Shown piece after piece: positions 37,326-46,091 of a stretch of DNA of 64,000 nt; position 1 is the first letter of the stretch, and each line of letters begins with the position of its first letter. The stretch covers positions 62,001 to 126,000 of the forward strand of contig NZ_PUIA01000085.1 in NCBI RefSeq assembly GCF_002967715.1, written 5' to 3'. The DNA is from Blastopirellula marina (GTDB taxonomy: Bacteria; Planctomycetota; Planctomycetia; Pirellulales; Pirellulaceae). The translations under genes and the position numbers were made by a program. Under the pieces are notes generated by a model. It was given only the letters and a program-made list of their open reading frames with translations. It did no database searches and was not told the origin of the DNA.

Positions 37326-39275
37326 ATGAACGAGACTAACGCGACGCATCCCACGCAAGCAGAGCTCGAATCGTTCTTCCACGGCACTCTCGCCGAGCCA
37401 GATCGCCAGCGTATCGAAGACCACATCGGACAGTGCGATACATGCTGCGATGTTTTACGTACAATTCCGCACGATCCGCTAGTCGAACGAATCCACGCCG
37501 CCACCAGCAGTATTGATGATGGCCTTACCCCGGTCGGCAGCCCTACGCCGTCTTTCCAAGATGAAGACGCCGGGACGGTACCTACCGCACTGTTAGACCA
37601 TCCGCGATACCGAATCATTCGGCAACTCGGCCAAGGGGGAATGGGTATCGTTTATCAGGCCGAGCACAAGCTGATGGAACGCCCGGTCGCTCTGAAGGTA
37701 ATCAGTTCGCGGTTAATGAAGAACGAACTCGCCGTCGAGCGTTTTCATCAGGAAGTCAAAGCAGCTGCCAAGCTGTCTCATCGCAATATCGTCGCCGCCT
37801 ACGATGCCGAACAGGCAGGCGACATGCACTTCCTTGTAATGGAGTACATCGACGGAATTAGTCTCGATCAATTGGTAGCGCGTCGAAAGCCGTTACCGGT
37901 GCTTCACGCGTGTAACTACGTCATGCAGGCCGCTCAAGGGCTGCAACATGCCTACGAGCGGGGCACCGTTCATCGAGATATCAAACCGCACAACCTGATG
38001 CGGACGTCGCGTGGGACCATCAAGATTCTCGATTTCGGCCTGGCGCGTTTTGCGACTCAGTCCGAGCAATCGCCTGACGACCCGGGACTGACGGCCGACT
38101 TCACCGCGTTGGGCACGCCAGACTATATGGCACCAGAACAAGCCCGAGATTCCAAACGCGCAGACATTCGAGCCGACCTCTACAGTCTGGGGTGCACGCT
38201 CTATTTCCTACTGGCCGGCCATGCTCCCTTTCCCGAAGGAACAGCGTTCGAGAAAGTCCTCGGGCACTGCGAACGCCAGCCGCGGCCTCTGTCGGACATT
38301 CGTGACGATATCCCACCGCAGGTCATTGCCATCGTCGAAAAACTAATGGCCAAGTCACCCGATGATCGTTATCAAACCCCAGCAGAGGTCGTCGAGGCCC
38401 TCAAGCCATACGGACATCCCGACTCGGCCTATGCCAACGACACGGCAGCGACTCAGCCAAGTATTCCCAACTCGATGCTCTCAGTGCCCAAGGTAGAGCC
38501 GAGCCCAGATCGTCCGTCGCAGCGTTCCTCATCCCAACGCCCAGCGAAGGTCAGCCCATTTTCGATGTGGGTTCGTAAGAACCGCCTATTGATCGGGGGA
38601 GGAGGCGCAGTTCTAGGAGCGATTGTCGCTTTGCTGGTACTGGGAAACTTCGGAAAAGATGACGCCTCCGATCCATCCAGGTCGGATCTCGCTGAGTTGA
38701 CGGTACAGGAACGAACGACTGCTCCTGCAACAACAGATAGCTGGGTCAATTTGATCTCTCTGAGCGATCCTCCCGCGAATACCGTAGCCGGCAATTGGGA
38801 AGTGACCTCCACAGGGGAACTCCATGCCGACGCGACTCCTGGTGCGCGGATTATGCTGTCGTTTCTGCCTCCCCGCGAGTATGACTTTGAAGTTCAATTT
38901 ACGCGGAATAGCGGTACGCAATCGATCGCTTTGCATTTCCTTGATGGAGAAGGAACGGCAACATTCGATCTTGATGGGTGGAGCGAGAACCTGGGGGGCA
39001 TTCAAAACATTGATGGCGAAAACATTCGCACCAATCCCACGCGTGTCGACAACGTTGTTCTGGAAAATGGTCGTCGTTATTCCGCCGAAATCCGCGTACG
39101 CCGCGACCAGGTCCAAGCTTTTCTGGATGGCCAGTTGCTGTCGACCTACGAAGGGGATGGCTCAAATCTGACGCTGCTCGAGCTGTGGACGCTGCCCGAA
39201 AAGTCTTTAGGGCTAGGGGCTTACGACAGCGACACGACCTTTCATCAAGTGCGTTTGCGGCCTGTTTCTAACTGA
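37326..39275 (+). CDS. Zinc-finger (anti-sigma type) Ser/Thr protein kinase with jelly-roll-like C-terminal domain
   Basis: A 649-residue receptor-like kinase. The N-terminus has an anti-sigma zinc motif His33-x3-Cys37-x2-Cys40 (HIGQCDTC). The kinase domain (about 96-360) has GQGGMGIVY, Lys124 in VALKVI, HRDIKPHN with Asp218, DFGLA with Asp236 and GTPDYMAPEQ, so it is predicted to be active. One transmembrane helix follows (about 421-441), then an extracytoplasmic domain (about 460-649) whose strands (YDFEVQFTRNSGTQSIALHFL, YSAEIRVRRDQVQAFLDGQLL) look like the DUF1080/LamG fold. Together with the adjacent ECF factor it probably senses a ligand outside and releases or phosphorylates sigma. A terminator follows. 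Confidence 0.93.
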   Translation: MNETNATHPTQAELESFFHGTLAEPDRQRIEDHIGQCDTCCDVLRTIPHDPLVERIHAATSSIDDGLTPVGSPTPSFQDEDAGTVPTALLDHPRYRIIRQLGQGGMGIVYQAEHKLMERPVALKVISSRLMKNELAVERFHQEVKAAAKLSHRNIVAAYDAEQAGDMHFLVMEYIDGISLDQLVARRKPLPVLHACNYVMQAAQGLQHAYERGTVHRDIKPHNLMRTSRGTIKILDFGLARFATQSEQSPDDPGLTADFTALGTPDYMAPEQARDSKRADIRADLYSLGCTLYFLLAGHAPFPEGTAFEKVLGHCERQPRPLSDIRDDIPPQVIAIVEKLMAKSPDDRYQTPAEVVEALKPYGHPDSAYANDTAATQPSIPNSMLSVPKVEPSPDRPSQRSSSQRPAKVSPFSMWVRKNRLLIGGGGAVLGAIVALLVLGNFGKDDASDPSRSDLAELTVQERTTAPATTDSWVNLISLSDPPANTVAGNWEVTSTGELHADATPGARIMLSFLPPREYDFEVQFTRNSGTQSIALHFLDGEGTATFDLDGWSENLGGIQNIDGENIRTNPTRVDNVVLENGRRYSAEIRVRRDQVQAFLDGQLLSTYEGDGSNLTLLELWTLPEKSLGLGAYDSDTTFHQVRLRPVSN

Positions 39276-39277
39276 AA

Positions 39278-39303
39278 TCGCCCCCGCTTTTGGGCGACTT
39301 TTG
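39278..39303 (+). terminator. Rho-independent terminator after receptor kinase gene
   Basis: TCGCCC (39278-39283) pairs with GGGCGA (39292-39297), followed by CTTTTGTGTTTCTT. It begins three bases after the kinase stop codon. Confidence 0.75.
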
Positions 39304-39417
39304 TGTTTCTTCTAAATATTTTGGTCCCGCGTGAAAGGTTTTCCGTTGGCTTGCCATTTATTCGGTAAGCCAGCGGAAACGCAACCATCATCACGGGAAC
39401 AGACTTGGAGAAACACA

Positions 39418-40863
39418 ATGTCACGATTCAACCTTTTCACCAACAAAAAGCCGCGCAAGAATACATCCGCCAATCGTAAAAGCCGTCGCCTGGGAAGCAA
39501 TCTGCAGAGCCTGGAAGACCGGCGCATGATGGCAGGTGACGTCGCCACCACCGAGCTGATGCCGCTTGAGTCGGAGTATGTCGAAACTTCGACACTCGAT
39601 CCAACTGCCCAAACCAACTGGACGCTCGATCCGATCTCTGATGTGGAAGCCACCAGCGGCCAGACTCTAGAGACGATGCTGACCGTCAGCGGTGACGTGG
39701 AAACGGAAGCCCTTATTTTCTCGGCTTCCATCGTTTCGACCATCGAGCAAAAACTCGATGCCCAGTACGACCTGGTGGAATCGGACGACTACCACACCAA
39801 TTGCCTGGGCAATAACGAACGCTGGATTCGTTCGGCCAACGGTGGCTGGTTCTACGTGATGCCTTCGGGCGAGTTCTACCAGTGGCAAGGCTCTTTCGCC
39901 AAAAGCACCTTGTTGGCCAGTTTCGATTCGACCCACTACGACGACCCAGACCTGATTGCCGAACCGGAATCGATCGACGCGAGCGTACATATCGAGGGAG
40001 ACGTTCTGGTCATCACCCCAGATGCCGACTACACCGGCAGTTTCCAGGTTGAAATCGGGGCCACCGATGGGACCCATTCGGCAAGTCAAACGGTGCTGGT
40101 CGCCGTCGCCGAGTCGATTCCTGACGAGGACGACAATACCGATGATACCCCAACAGCCAATAAGCCACTGCCGGTCTTGATGGTCATTGCCAATCAAGAC
40201 TTCTACTACCAGGAATATGGCGACACACGGCAGTCGCTGGAAGCACAGGGACTAGAGGTTGTTGTTGCAGCCGCGACGACGGAAGTCTCTCGCCCTCATG
40301 CAAACTCTGGTCAAGGAGCCGACGGTGGGCTAGTTCGGCCTGACCTGGCCCTCACGGATGTCAGCGCCGACGACTACTCGGCCATCGTCTTTGTGGGTGG
40401 ATGGGGAGCTTCCAGCTACCAGTACGCGTTCGAGGGAACCTACGACCATGGTGCCTACAACAGCACTGATGCCCTCAAGACCACCGTCAACGACCTGGTC
40501 AACGACTTCGTCGAACAAGACAAGTATGTTGCGGCCATCTGCCACGGCGTATCGGTGTTGGCCTATGCCCGGGTAGACGGCGAGAGCCTTCTGGACGGGA
40601 AGACGGTCTCCGCTTGGGGCGGATCTGCTCCGAGCTCCGATCAACGGATCTACACGACACGCGACAACATCGAACTCAACGGAGGCACGATGGTCGAATC
40701 AGGCTCTGTTGGTGATCCAACGACCGTTGCCGACGACGTGATTGTCGATGGACGCATCATCACGGCTGAAAACTACGATTCTGCGGCCATGTTTGGACGC
40801 ATCATTGGCAACCTGGTGAGCGAACCGGAATACGTGGATGCCGTGTTCGCCGAGTGGGAATAG
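39418..40863 (+). CDS. Exported DJ-1/PfpI domain protein with SLEDRRMMAGD signature
   Basis: A 481-residue protein. A basic N-terminus (residues 1-30) leads into SLEDRRMMAGD at 31-41, a sequence that marks a class of exported or surface planctomycete proteins. A small aromatic module follows (about 125-180, ERWIRSANGGWFYVMPSGEFYQW, ..YDDPDLI), then a short beta domain, an acidic linker (235-248) and a C-terminal DJ-1/PfpI domain (251-478) with nucleophile Cys375-His376 in AAICHGVSVLA and Glu266 as acidic partner candidate. The start at 39418 has GGAG upstream. DJ-1/PfpI proteins act as glyoxalases, deglycases, proteases or chaperones and are usually cytoplasmic. Confidence 0.88.
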   Translation: MSRFNLFTNKKPRKNTSANRKSRRLGSNLQSLEDRRMMAGDVATTELMPLESEYVETSTLDPTAQTNWTLDPISDVEATSGQTLETMLTVSGDVETEALIFSASIVSTIEQKLDAQYDLVESDDYHTNCLGNNERWIRSANGGWFYVMPSGEFYQWQGSFAKSTLLASFDSTHYDDPDLIAEPESIDASVHIEGDVLVITPDADYTGSFQVEIGATDGTHSASQTVLVAVAESIPDEDDNTDDTPTANKPLPVLMVIANQDFYYQEYGDTRQSLEAQGLEVVVAAATTEVSRPHANSGQGADGGLVRPDLALTDVSADDYSAIVFVGGWGASSYQYAFEGTYDHGAYNSTDALKTTVNDLVNDFVEQDKYVAAICHGVSVLAYARVDGESLLDGKTVSAWGGSAPSSDQRIYTTRDNIELNGGTMVESGSVGDPTTVADDVIVDGRIITAENYDSAAMFGRIIGNLVSEPEYVDAVFAEWE

Positions 40864-40888
40864 GATGCGAGGGCAGCGCGAGTCGCTG

Positions 40889-40951
40889 AGCCCTGTCAGG
40901 CCGTTGCGAAGGTAAGCAGCAAGACTTCGCGATGCCTGGCAGGGCTTTTTT
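40889..40951 (+). terminator. Extended hairpin terminator
   Basis: AGCCCTGTCAGG (40889-40900) pairs over 12 bases with CCTGGCAGGGCT (40935-40946), with one G-U pair, and GCGAAG/CTTCGC forms an inner stem. TTTTTT follows. It ends the DJ-1/PfpI gene and lies six bases from the stop of the convergent gene. Confidence 0.85.
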
Positions 40952-40956
40952 CGTTG

Positions 40957-43900
40957 CTATTTGGCCCCACCATGATTGTGCAGGTTCTTCAAATGTTCCG
41001 GCATCTCGTAACCACCTGCTTCCAGATACGAATGAAGATCATAGATCTCTTCCTTAGTCAGGATATCGAGCAAACCGCCTGGCATCGGAGAGATTTTCGA
41101 TGGTGCCATTTGCTCGACATCATCCTTAGGAATCGTCGTCAGACTGTTGGGAGTCAGAAGGTTAGTCGCGACATGAAACGCCTGCTTATCCTCTTTGACA
41201 ACAACACCGGTGATCACTCGGCCACTTATGGTGAGGAACTGAACGTTCTGAAATTTCTCGTTGATCTGACTCGATGGGTCGACCATCTGCTGCAACAGGT
41301 CTTTCCCTTTCAGCTTCTTCACCGACTCGGTCAGATCAGGCCCCAAGTTGGTTCCATGACCGGCGACGACATGGCACTGGTTACAGCGAGCTTTCACGAA
41401 AGCCGTCATGCCGCGAACAAGCGTCGCATCGTCCTTCTTACGAGGATGATCCGCGAAGTCCGAAAAGTCGGTCATCTTCCATTCTTTGATCACTTGAGGA
41501 ACGCTCGAATCCATCAACGCCTGGGCACTGGCATCATCGCGGGCGACAACCATTACCCCGTTCATTACAACCCAGTGCCCTGGGAAGGTGCACACGTAAG
41601 GATAAATCCCTTCCTCTTTAGGGGCATTGAACCGCAGGACGGCGATCTGTGCCGCGCGGGTCGGACCGATCATCGGTGTATTCTGGATGATCAGATCCAT
41701 CTTCTCGCGTGGGATAAAGTCCGAGTCGGCATTGGTTGGGTCTTTCGCCATCTCGTTGGCCGCCATGCCCACCTCGGCCAGGGTATCAGGCTTCACAATC
41801 ACGAAGTTGTGGTCCGTTGCATCGGGGTTCGTAAAGACAATCTTCAGTGGCTGACCAGGCTTGACCATGAAGTGTTTGACGTCGAACAGCATGCGTTCTT
41901 CGAGACAAGTAATCTTTACTTCGCGAAGGTCTTTCTGCGCGTCAAACTTGGCCTGAGCTACAGTCGGTTTGGGTTCTTTGATCTCAGAGTCCTTCGCGGC
42001 CTGCTTCAGAATGCGAGCAATTCCATAGCGAGGGTTCCCTTCCCAATGGGCACGCATCGGTTTCGACATCAGGGCACACGTGATCCCATAAGCCACGTGC
42101 CCTTCCCGCGGATGCTTTAGTACATCCAGCATTGCGGCAAACGCAGGCTTACTGCCGATATAGGTGGCAGCGATGGCGGCCTGCATTCGAACAATCGCAT
42201 TCTCATCGTTGGCCGCTGCCTTCAGACGCTGCTCCCACTGGGGAAGGTAAGGGTACCAATAGCGAAGCTGCTTGGTGGCCGCCGCCCTGGCATGGGAGTT
42301 TTCACAAGCCAAGAGATCTTCCAGTACACCAACAGCAACCGCCAGGTCTCGCTCCGGTGTTGCGTCGCTGGCAGGAACCATCTCAACAGCATCGATCCAG
42401 CGATAGGCCCAAATGGCTTCAATTTGATGATGGCGAAACTCAGGGTCGCTCGGATCGAGCTTCGTTACCCACTTGTCAAGCAGTTCTTTCACCTTCGCCG
42501 GGTCACGCTCTCCGAACTCTCGCTTAGCCATAAAACGAACGGCGTATTCAGGTCGCTTGAGAAGTTCAAGTAGCTGCTCAATGGAAGCACCCGCGATCTG
42601 CGGTGGTTCTTGCAGCGGCATATCCTTGGCCGTTATCCGCCAAATGCGACCCGAGTGGCGATCGCGACGTTCATCGCGTAGCGAATATTGGGCATGTCCC
42701 TTGATTGGGTTGTACCAGTCGCAAACGTAGAGGGCTCCACGTGGTCCCCATTGCAAATCGACCGGAATGAAACTGAGGTTCCGTGAAAACAACAGGTCAC
42801 CAACATACTCTTCGGTGTAGCCGAAGGGACCTTCCTTCCAGTTCAAAATCTCTACGCGATTGGTCGGCTTGTAACGAACCTTGATAAAACTCCCTTGCAG
42901 TTGCTTCGGGAAGGTCGCCCAATCGACAAAGTGATGACCGCAAACCCCAGAGTATGCCTGTAAACCGTTAGGGCGATCATTCTGTAATGGGTACGGCGGA
43001 TCGACCGCTTGATGCGCTTCGGCGTAAACCGGATGGCTGGCCATGTGCTGGCCCCAGCGATCGAACGTCACACCCCAAGGATTCGTGCTGGGGTACGAAC
43101 CAAAACTGATGAGACGCTGCGTTTTGGGATCGAAGCGGAACCAGCCGCTGTTTTGCTGACGAACCGGACCATACGGTGTTTCGACTTGCGAGTGATGAAA
43201 GATCGATTCGCGGAAGATCAAGTCGCCATCCGGCGTCCACGTGAAATCATGCAGCGAGTGATGCGAGTCTTCCGTGCCAAAACCACGCAGCACAACCTTA
43301 TGAATATCAGCCTTGTCGTCTCCATCGGTGTCCTTCAAAAAAGATAAGCAAGGCTGTTCGGAGACATAAACCCCGCCATCACCGAATTCAAACGAAAGGG
43401 GAATGTGTAGATTATCAGCGAACACCGTCGACTTGTCCGCTTTGCCGTCCCCGTCGGTATCCTCCAGAATGACCAACTTGTCATTGGGTTCGTTGCCGGG
43501 ATAAACGTGAGGGTAGGTCGTCGAGCAGCTTACCCACAGGCGTCCCTTAGAGTCCCATCGCATTTGAATTGGATTCACGATATCCGGAAATTCCTCTTCC
43601 CCGGCAAAGAGATTCACCTCGAAGCGTGGGTCGACGTCAAACGCTTTCTTCTCGTCCTCGGCCGACATCCACTCGTTCGCCCCCCGACTCTGCTTGGTCA
43701 TGGGAAGCGATGGAACGTTCGAGTCGTCGACCTTTGCAGGCACCTGCTTCCCTTGAGCAATATCCCAGATTCGCTCATCGCGATTGGCAACCATCATATC
43801 GAAGTTGCGCATCGCCGGTAGAAAGTCGAGATAGCCGTAGTCCTTATTGCGACCGCCGGTGTAATAGAACGTGTTCAACGGACGAAAACGCCGGAAGAAC

Positions 43901-45786
43901 TGGATGTTCTTATCGACGATCGTAGCGAGCAGCGATTGGCTTACTTCCGGTGCTTCTTCCTGGAACAATTGCTCGAAGAGAGCCGCCGAAAAGACCTGGT
44001 CGCCGGCTTGGTTCAAGTGCACGCCGTTGATTGTCAGATCGGTGCCAGGGCTGCCCATTTCGGCCGCAGTCGCTGGAAAGACATCGGCGAAAGCGATGTT
44101 CTGTTCAGCGGCGACATCGCGCATCACATCAACGTAAAGCTGAATATTGGCGTTATTCAGCGTTGCGGCAGGGATGTTATCGATGTTCTCGTTCGCGATC
44201 GGCGAAACCAACACGATTCGCGCGGCCGTCTTGCCGTTGAACGATTTCGATTTGAGATCGGTCAGGTACTGCGTCAGCTTTTGCCGAAATTCCGCCAGGC
44301 CGGCGGGACCTGCGAACGATTCGTTGAAACCAAACGCCGCCAGGATGACATCGGCTTTCTCATGAACCAGATGCTGCTGCGTATCGGCAAAGTTGTCGGG
44401 CCGCGGCTGAACGTCAATTGCGTCAGCCGACCAGGCAAGGTGCCGAACGGTCAATTGATGCTGGGGGAATTTCTTTTGAAGCATCCCTTCAAAATGACCG
44501 AAATCCTGAGATCGCTCGAACAAGGTGTTCCCAATCAGAGCGATGCGGTCCCCCTTGTTCAGTTTCAGGGGAAGCGACGTGGCAATCGGCTCCGCAGATT
44601 TCGGACGAGGGGCAGTCTTTTCGTAGATCGCAAACCCGGAGAAGTCTTCGTCGGTCAGTTCCGGCGGATTCTCGACCTGCGTATTCTTGGCATCTTTTGC
44701 GTTTTGTTTTCTAGCGTCGCGTCCTTCTTCACGACGCGAGGCCTCCATCGCCGCTACTTTTTTTTTATCGTTCGGGGAGTGATCCGGCAGGATGGGTGAA
44801 TCCCAGCCTTGAAGTTCGGCCGGCTTCACTCCTTTGCGATGACCACCAAAGCTGAACGTGACCGGTTGATATGGTCCGACGAAGTCGATCTTCAAATCAG
44901 GCTTGATCTGCTGCTCCATGCCGGCGGCCCACAGACAACCGTTGACCATGATGCGGCGGAAGCCGTCGTCGAGAATGTCTTCGGAGGCTCCGTAGGTGGT
45001 CGTGAAGACGCGTCCTGATTTACCGCTTTTCGATTGGTAATCACGCACCCAGACACCAGGGCATGGCATCTTATCCTTGGCAGCCGGAGAATCAGCCTTC
45101 ATGCTCTCAAGTGGCTGTGCCATGGCCAAAACGGTACTATCTTCCATGGGGGCAGTCCAATAGCCACCGGCCTGCACCCAGGGATTCTTCACGCCCCGCA
45201 GGACAGGATGATCTTTCTGCTGCGGCACGATATCGAGCCGCGTGCTCATCACGTGGTTCTTACCGTAGTGACCAGCCCATGTTTCCCCTAGCACCTGGCG
45301 GCCAAATCCCAGCGGGTAGTCCTCCCCTTTGTAATTATAACTGAAGCGAGCGAACTCTGATTTCTCGGGGATCTTGAACGCATGGGTCGACGTTCGCATG
45401 CCAACGACAGGGCCCCCTCGTTCCAGATAGTCGACGATCGGCTGCATCTGCTCTTTGGGGAAGTCTTGGAAACGCAAAAAGATCACCATCAGGTCCGCCG
45501 TTTCCAACGCTTCGGTCCCAGGCATATAGCTGGAGCCTGGCGAGATCTCGCCTGACTTCTTGTCGATGGAAAACAGCACCGTGCATTTAAAACCATGGTG
45601 CTTCGCCAGAATTCGTGCCAATGCCGGCAGCGATTCCTCGGAACGGTATTCATGGTCGCCAGCCAGGAAGACGATATGCTTCCCTTTGCCAATGCCAGAG
45701 TCCCCTTCGTAAACAAGTGGGTTGGCATGGGTTAACGTAACGCAAGTAACGGCAAACACAACTGCCAACAAAAGAGTGCGAATCAT
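40957..45786 (-). CDS. Giant exported redox protein: ThuA, SGNH-like, PVC dehydrogenase, HEAT, blue copper, cytochrome c
   Basis: A 1,609-residue protein with a signal peptide (about 1-23, ...VTLTHA|NP). Domains in order: ThuA-like (about 30-270, IVFLAGDHEYRSEESLPALA); SGNH-like (about 390-610, with GNTLFERSQ and NGVHLNQAGDQVF); PVC-type dehydrogenase propeller (about 690-1060, DTDGDGKADKSTVF, PRGALYVCDWYNPIKGH); HEAT-like repeats (about 1070-1260); a type 1 copper domain with His1326, Cys1399, His1404 and Met1408 (C-x4-H-x3-M as in azurin); and a cytochrome c domain with CNQCH at 1468-1472. The ATG at 45786 gives the signal peptide; the frame extends to 45831 without one. Expected role: oxidation of a sugar-like substrate and electron transfer. 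Confidence 0.92.
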   Translation of the reverse strand: MIRTLLLAVVFAVTCVTLTHANPLVYEGDSGIGKGKHIVFLAGDHEYRSEESLPALARILAKHHGFKCTVLFSIDKKSGEISPGSSYMPGTEALETADLMVIFLRFQDFPKEQMQPIVDYLERGGPVVGMRTSTHAFKIPEKSEFARFSYNYKGEDYPLGFGRQVLGETWAGHYGKNHVMSTRLDIVPQQKDHPVLRGVKNPWVQAGGYWTAPMEDSTVLAMAQPLESMKADSPAAKDKMPCPGVWVRDYQSKSGKSGRVFTTTYGASEDILDDGFRRIMVNGCLWAAGMEQQIKPDLKIDFVGPYQPVTFSFGGHRKGVKPAELQGWDSPILPDHSPNDKKKVAAMEASRREEGRDARKQNAKDAKNTQVENPPELTDEDFSGFAIYEKTAPRPKSAEPIATSLPLKLNKGDRIALIGNTLFERSQDFGHFEGMLQKKFPQHQLTVRHLAWSADAIDVQPRPDNFADTQQHLVHEKADVILAAFGFNESFAGPAGLAEFRQKLTQYLTDLKSKSFNGKTAARIVLVSPIANENIDNIPAATLNNANIQLYVDVMRDVAAEQNIAFADVFPATAAEMGSPGTDLTINGVHLNQAGDQVFSAALFEQLFQEEAPEVSQSLLATIVDKNIQFFRRFRPLNTFYYTGGRNKDYGYLDFLPAMRNFDMMVANRDERIWDIAQGKQVPAKVDDSNVPSLPMTKQSRGANEWMSAEDEKKAFDVDPRFEVNLFAGEEEFPDIVNPIQMRWDSKGRLWVSCSTTYPHVYPGNEPNDKLVILEDTDGDGKADKSTVFADNLHIPLSFEFGDGGVYVSEQPCLSFLKDTDGDDKADIHKVVLRGFGTEDSHHSLHDFTWTPDGDLIFRESIFHHSQVETPYGPVRQQNSGWFRFDPKTQRLISFGSYPSTNPWGVTFDRWGQHMASHPVYAEAHQAVDPPYPLQNDRPNGLQAYSGVCGHHFVDWATFPKQLQGSFIKVRYKPTNRVEILNWKEGPFGYTEEYVGDLLFSRNLSFIPVDLQWGPRGALYVCDWYNPIKGHAQYSLRDERRDRHSGRIWRITAKDMPLQEPPQIAGASIEQLLELLKRPEYAVRFMAKREFGERDPAKVKELLDKWVTKLDPSDPEFRHHQIEAIWAYRWIDAVEMVPASDATPERDLAVAVGVLEDLLACENSHARAAATKQLRYWYPYLPQWEQRLKAAANDENAIVRMQAAIAATYIGSKPAFAAMLDVLKHPREGHVAYGITCALMSKPMRAHWEGNPRYGIARILKQAAKDSEIKEPKPTVAQAKFDAQKDLREVKITCLEERMLFDVKHFMVKPGQPLKIVFTNPDATDHNFVIVKPDTLAEVGMAANEMAKDPTNADSDFIPREKMDLIIQNTPMIGPTRAAQIAVLRFNAPKEEGIYPYVCTFPGHWVVMNGVMVVARDDASAQALMDSSVPQVIKEWKMTDFSDFADHPRKKDDATLVRGMTAFVKARCNQCHVVAGHGTNLGPDLTESVKKLKGKDLLQQMVDPSSQINEKFQNVQFLTISGRVITGVVVKEDKQAFHVATNLLTPNSLTTIPKDDVEQMAPSKISPMPGGLLDILTKEEIYDLHSYLEAGGYEMPEHLKNLHNHGGAK

Positions 45787-46033
45787 GCTGTAATCGAGTG
45801 GGAAATAAGTAGTTTGAACTAATAGAGTCACGGTGGGAAAGTCGGCCTGAAGAGAATGTCAGCCGAGCTTAGCTTCATACTACCTGTCGGTTCGCCATCC
45901 TGCCGCAATTTCTCGCGGAATTGTCGAATCTATGCCATAACGTCCCTTAAGAAGTCCGTTTTGCAACACGAATTTCGTATCTAACCGACTTTTTGCCGCT
46001 TGACCTGAAATCTCTCGGTAGAACCGAACCCAA

Positions 46034-46056
46034 TTGGCGAATAGAATCATCGCCAA
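46034..46056. promoter_or_regulatory. TTGGCGA-N9-TCGCCAA inverted repeat
   Basis: An exact 7-bp inverted repeat 36 bp upstream of the GTG start of the AAA+ gene, in the 300-bp divergent region shared with the giant redox gene. Candidate operator. Confidence 0.35.
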
Positions 46057-46091
46057 ACAAACGTTAGCCTACAAACGAAGGACATCTCTTA

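Noticed and set aside
40954-42120. Plus-strand open frame of 388 codons opposite the giant redox gene
   Set aside because: The minus strand carries the blue copper and cytochrome c motifs here; the plus-strand product has no signal or family features.
45787-45831. Fifteen-residue N-terminal extension of the giant redox protein
   Set aside because: It would bury the signal peptide that begins at the ATG at 45786, and it has no ribosome site.
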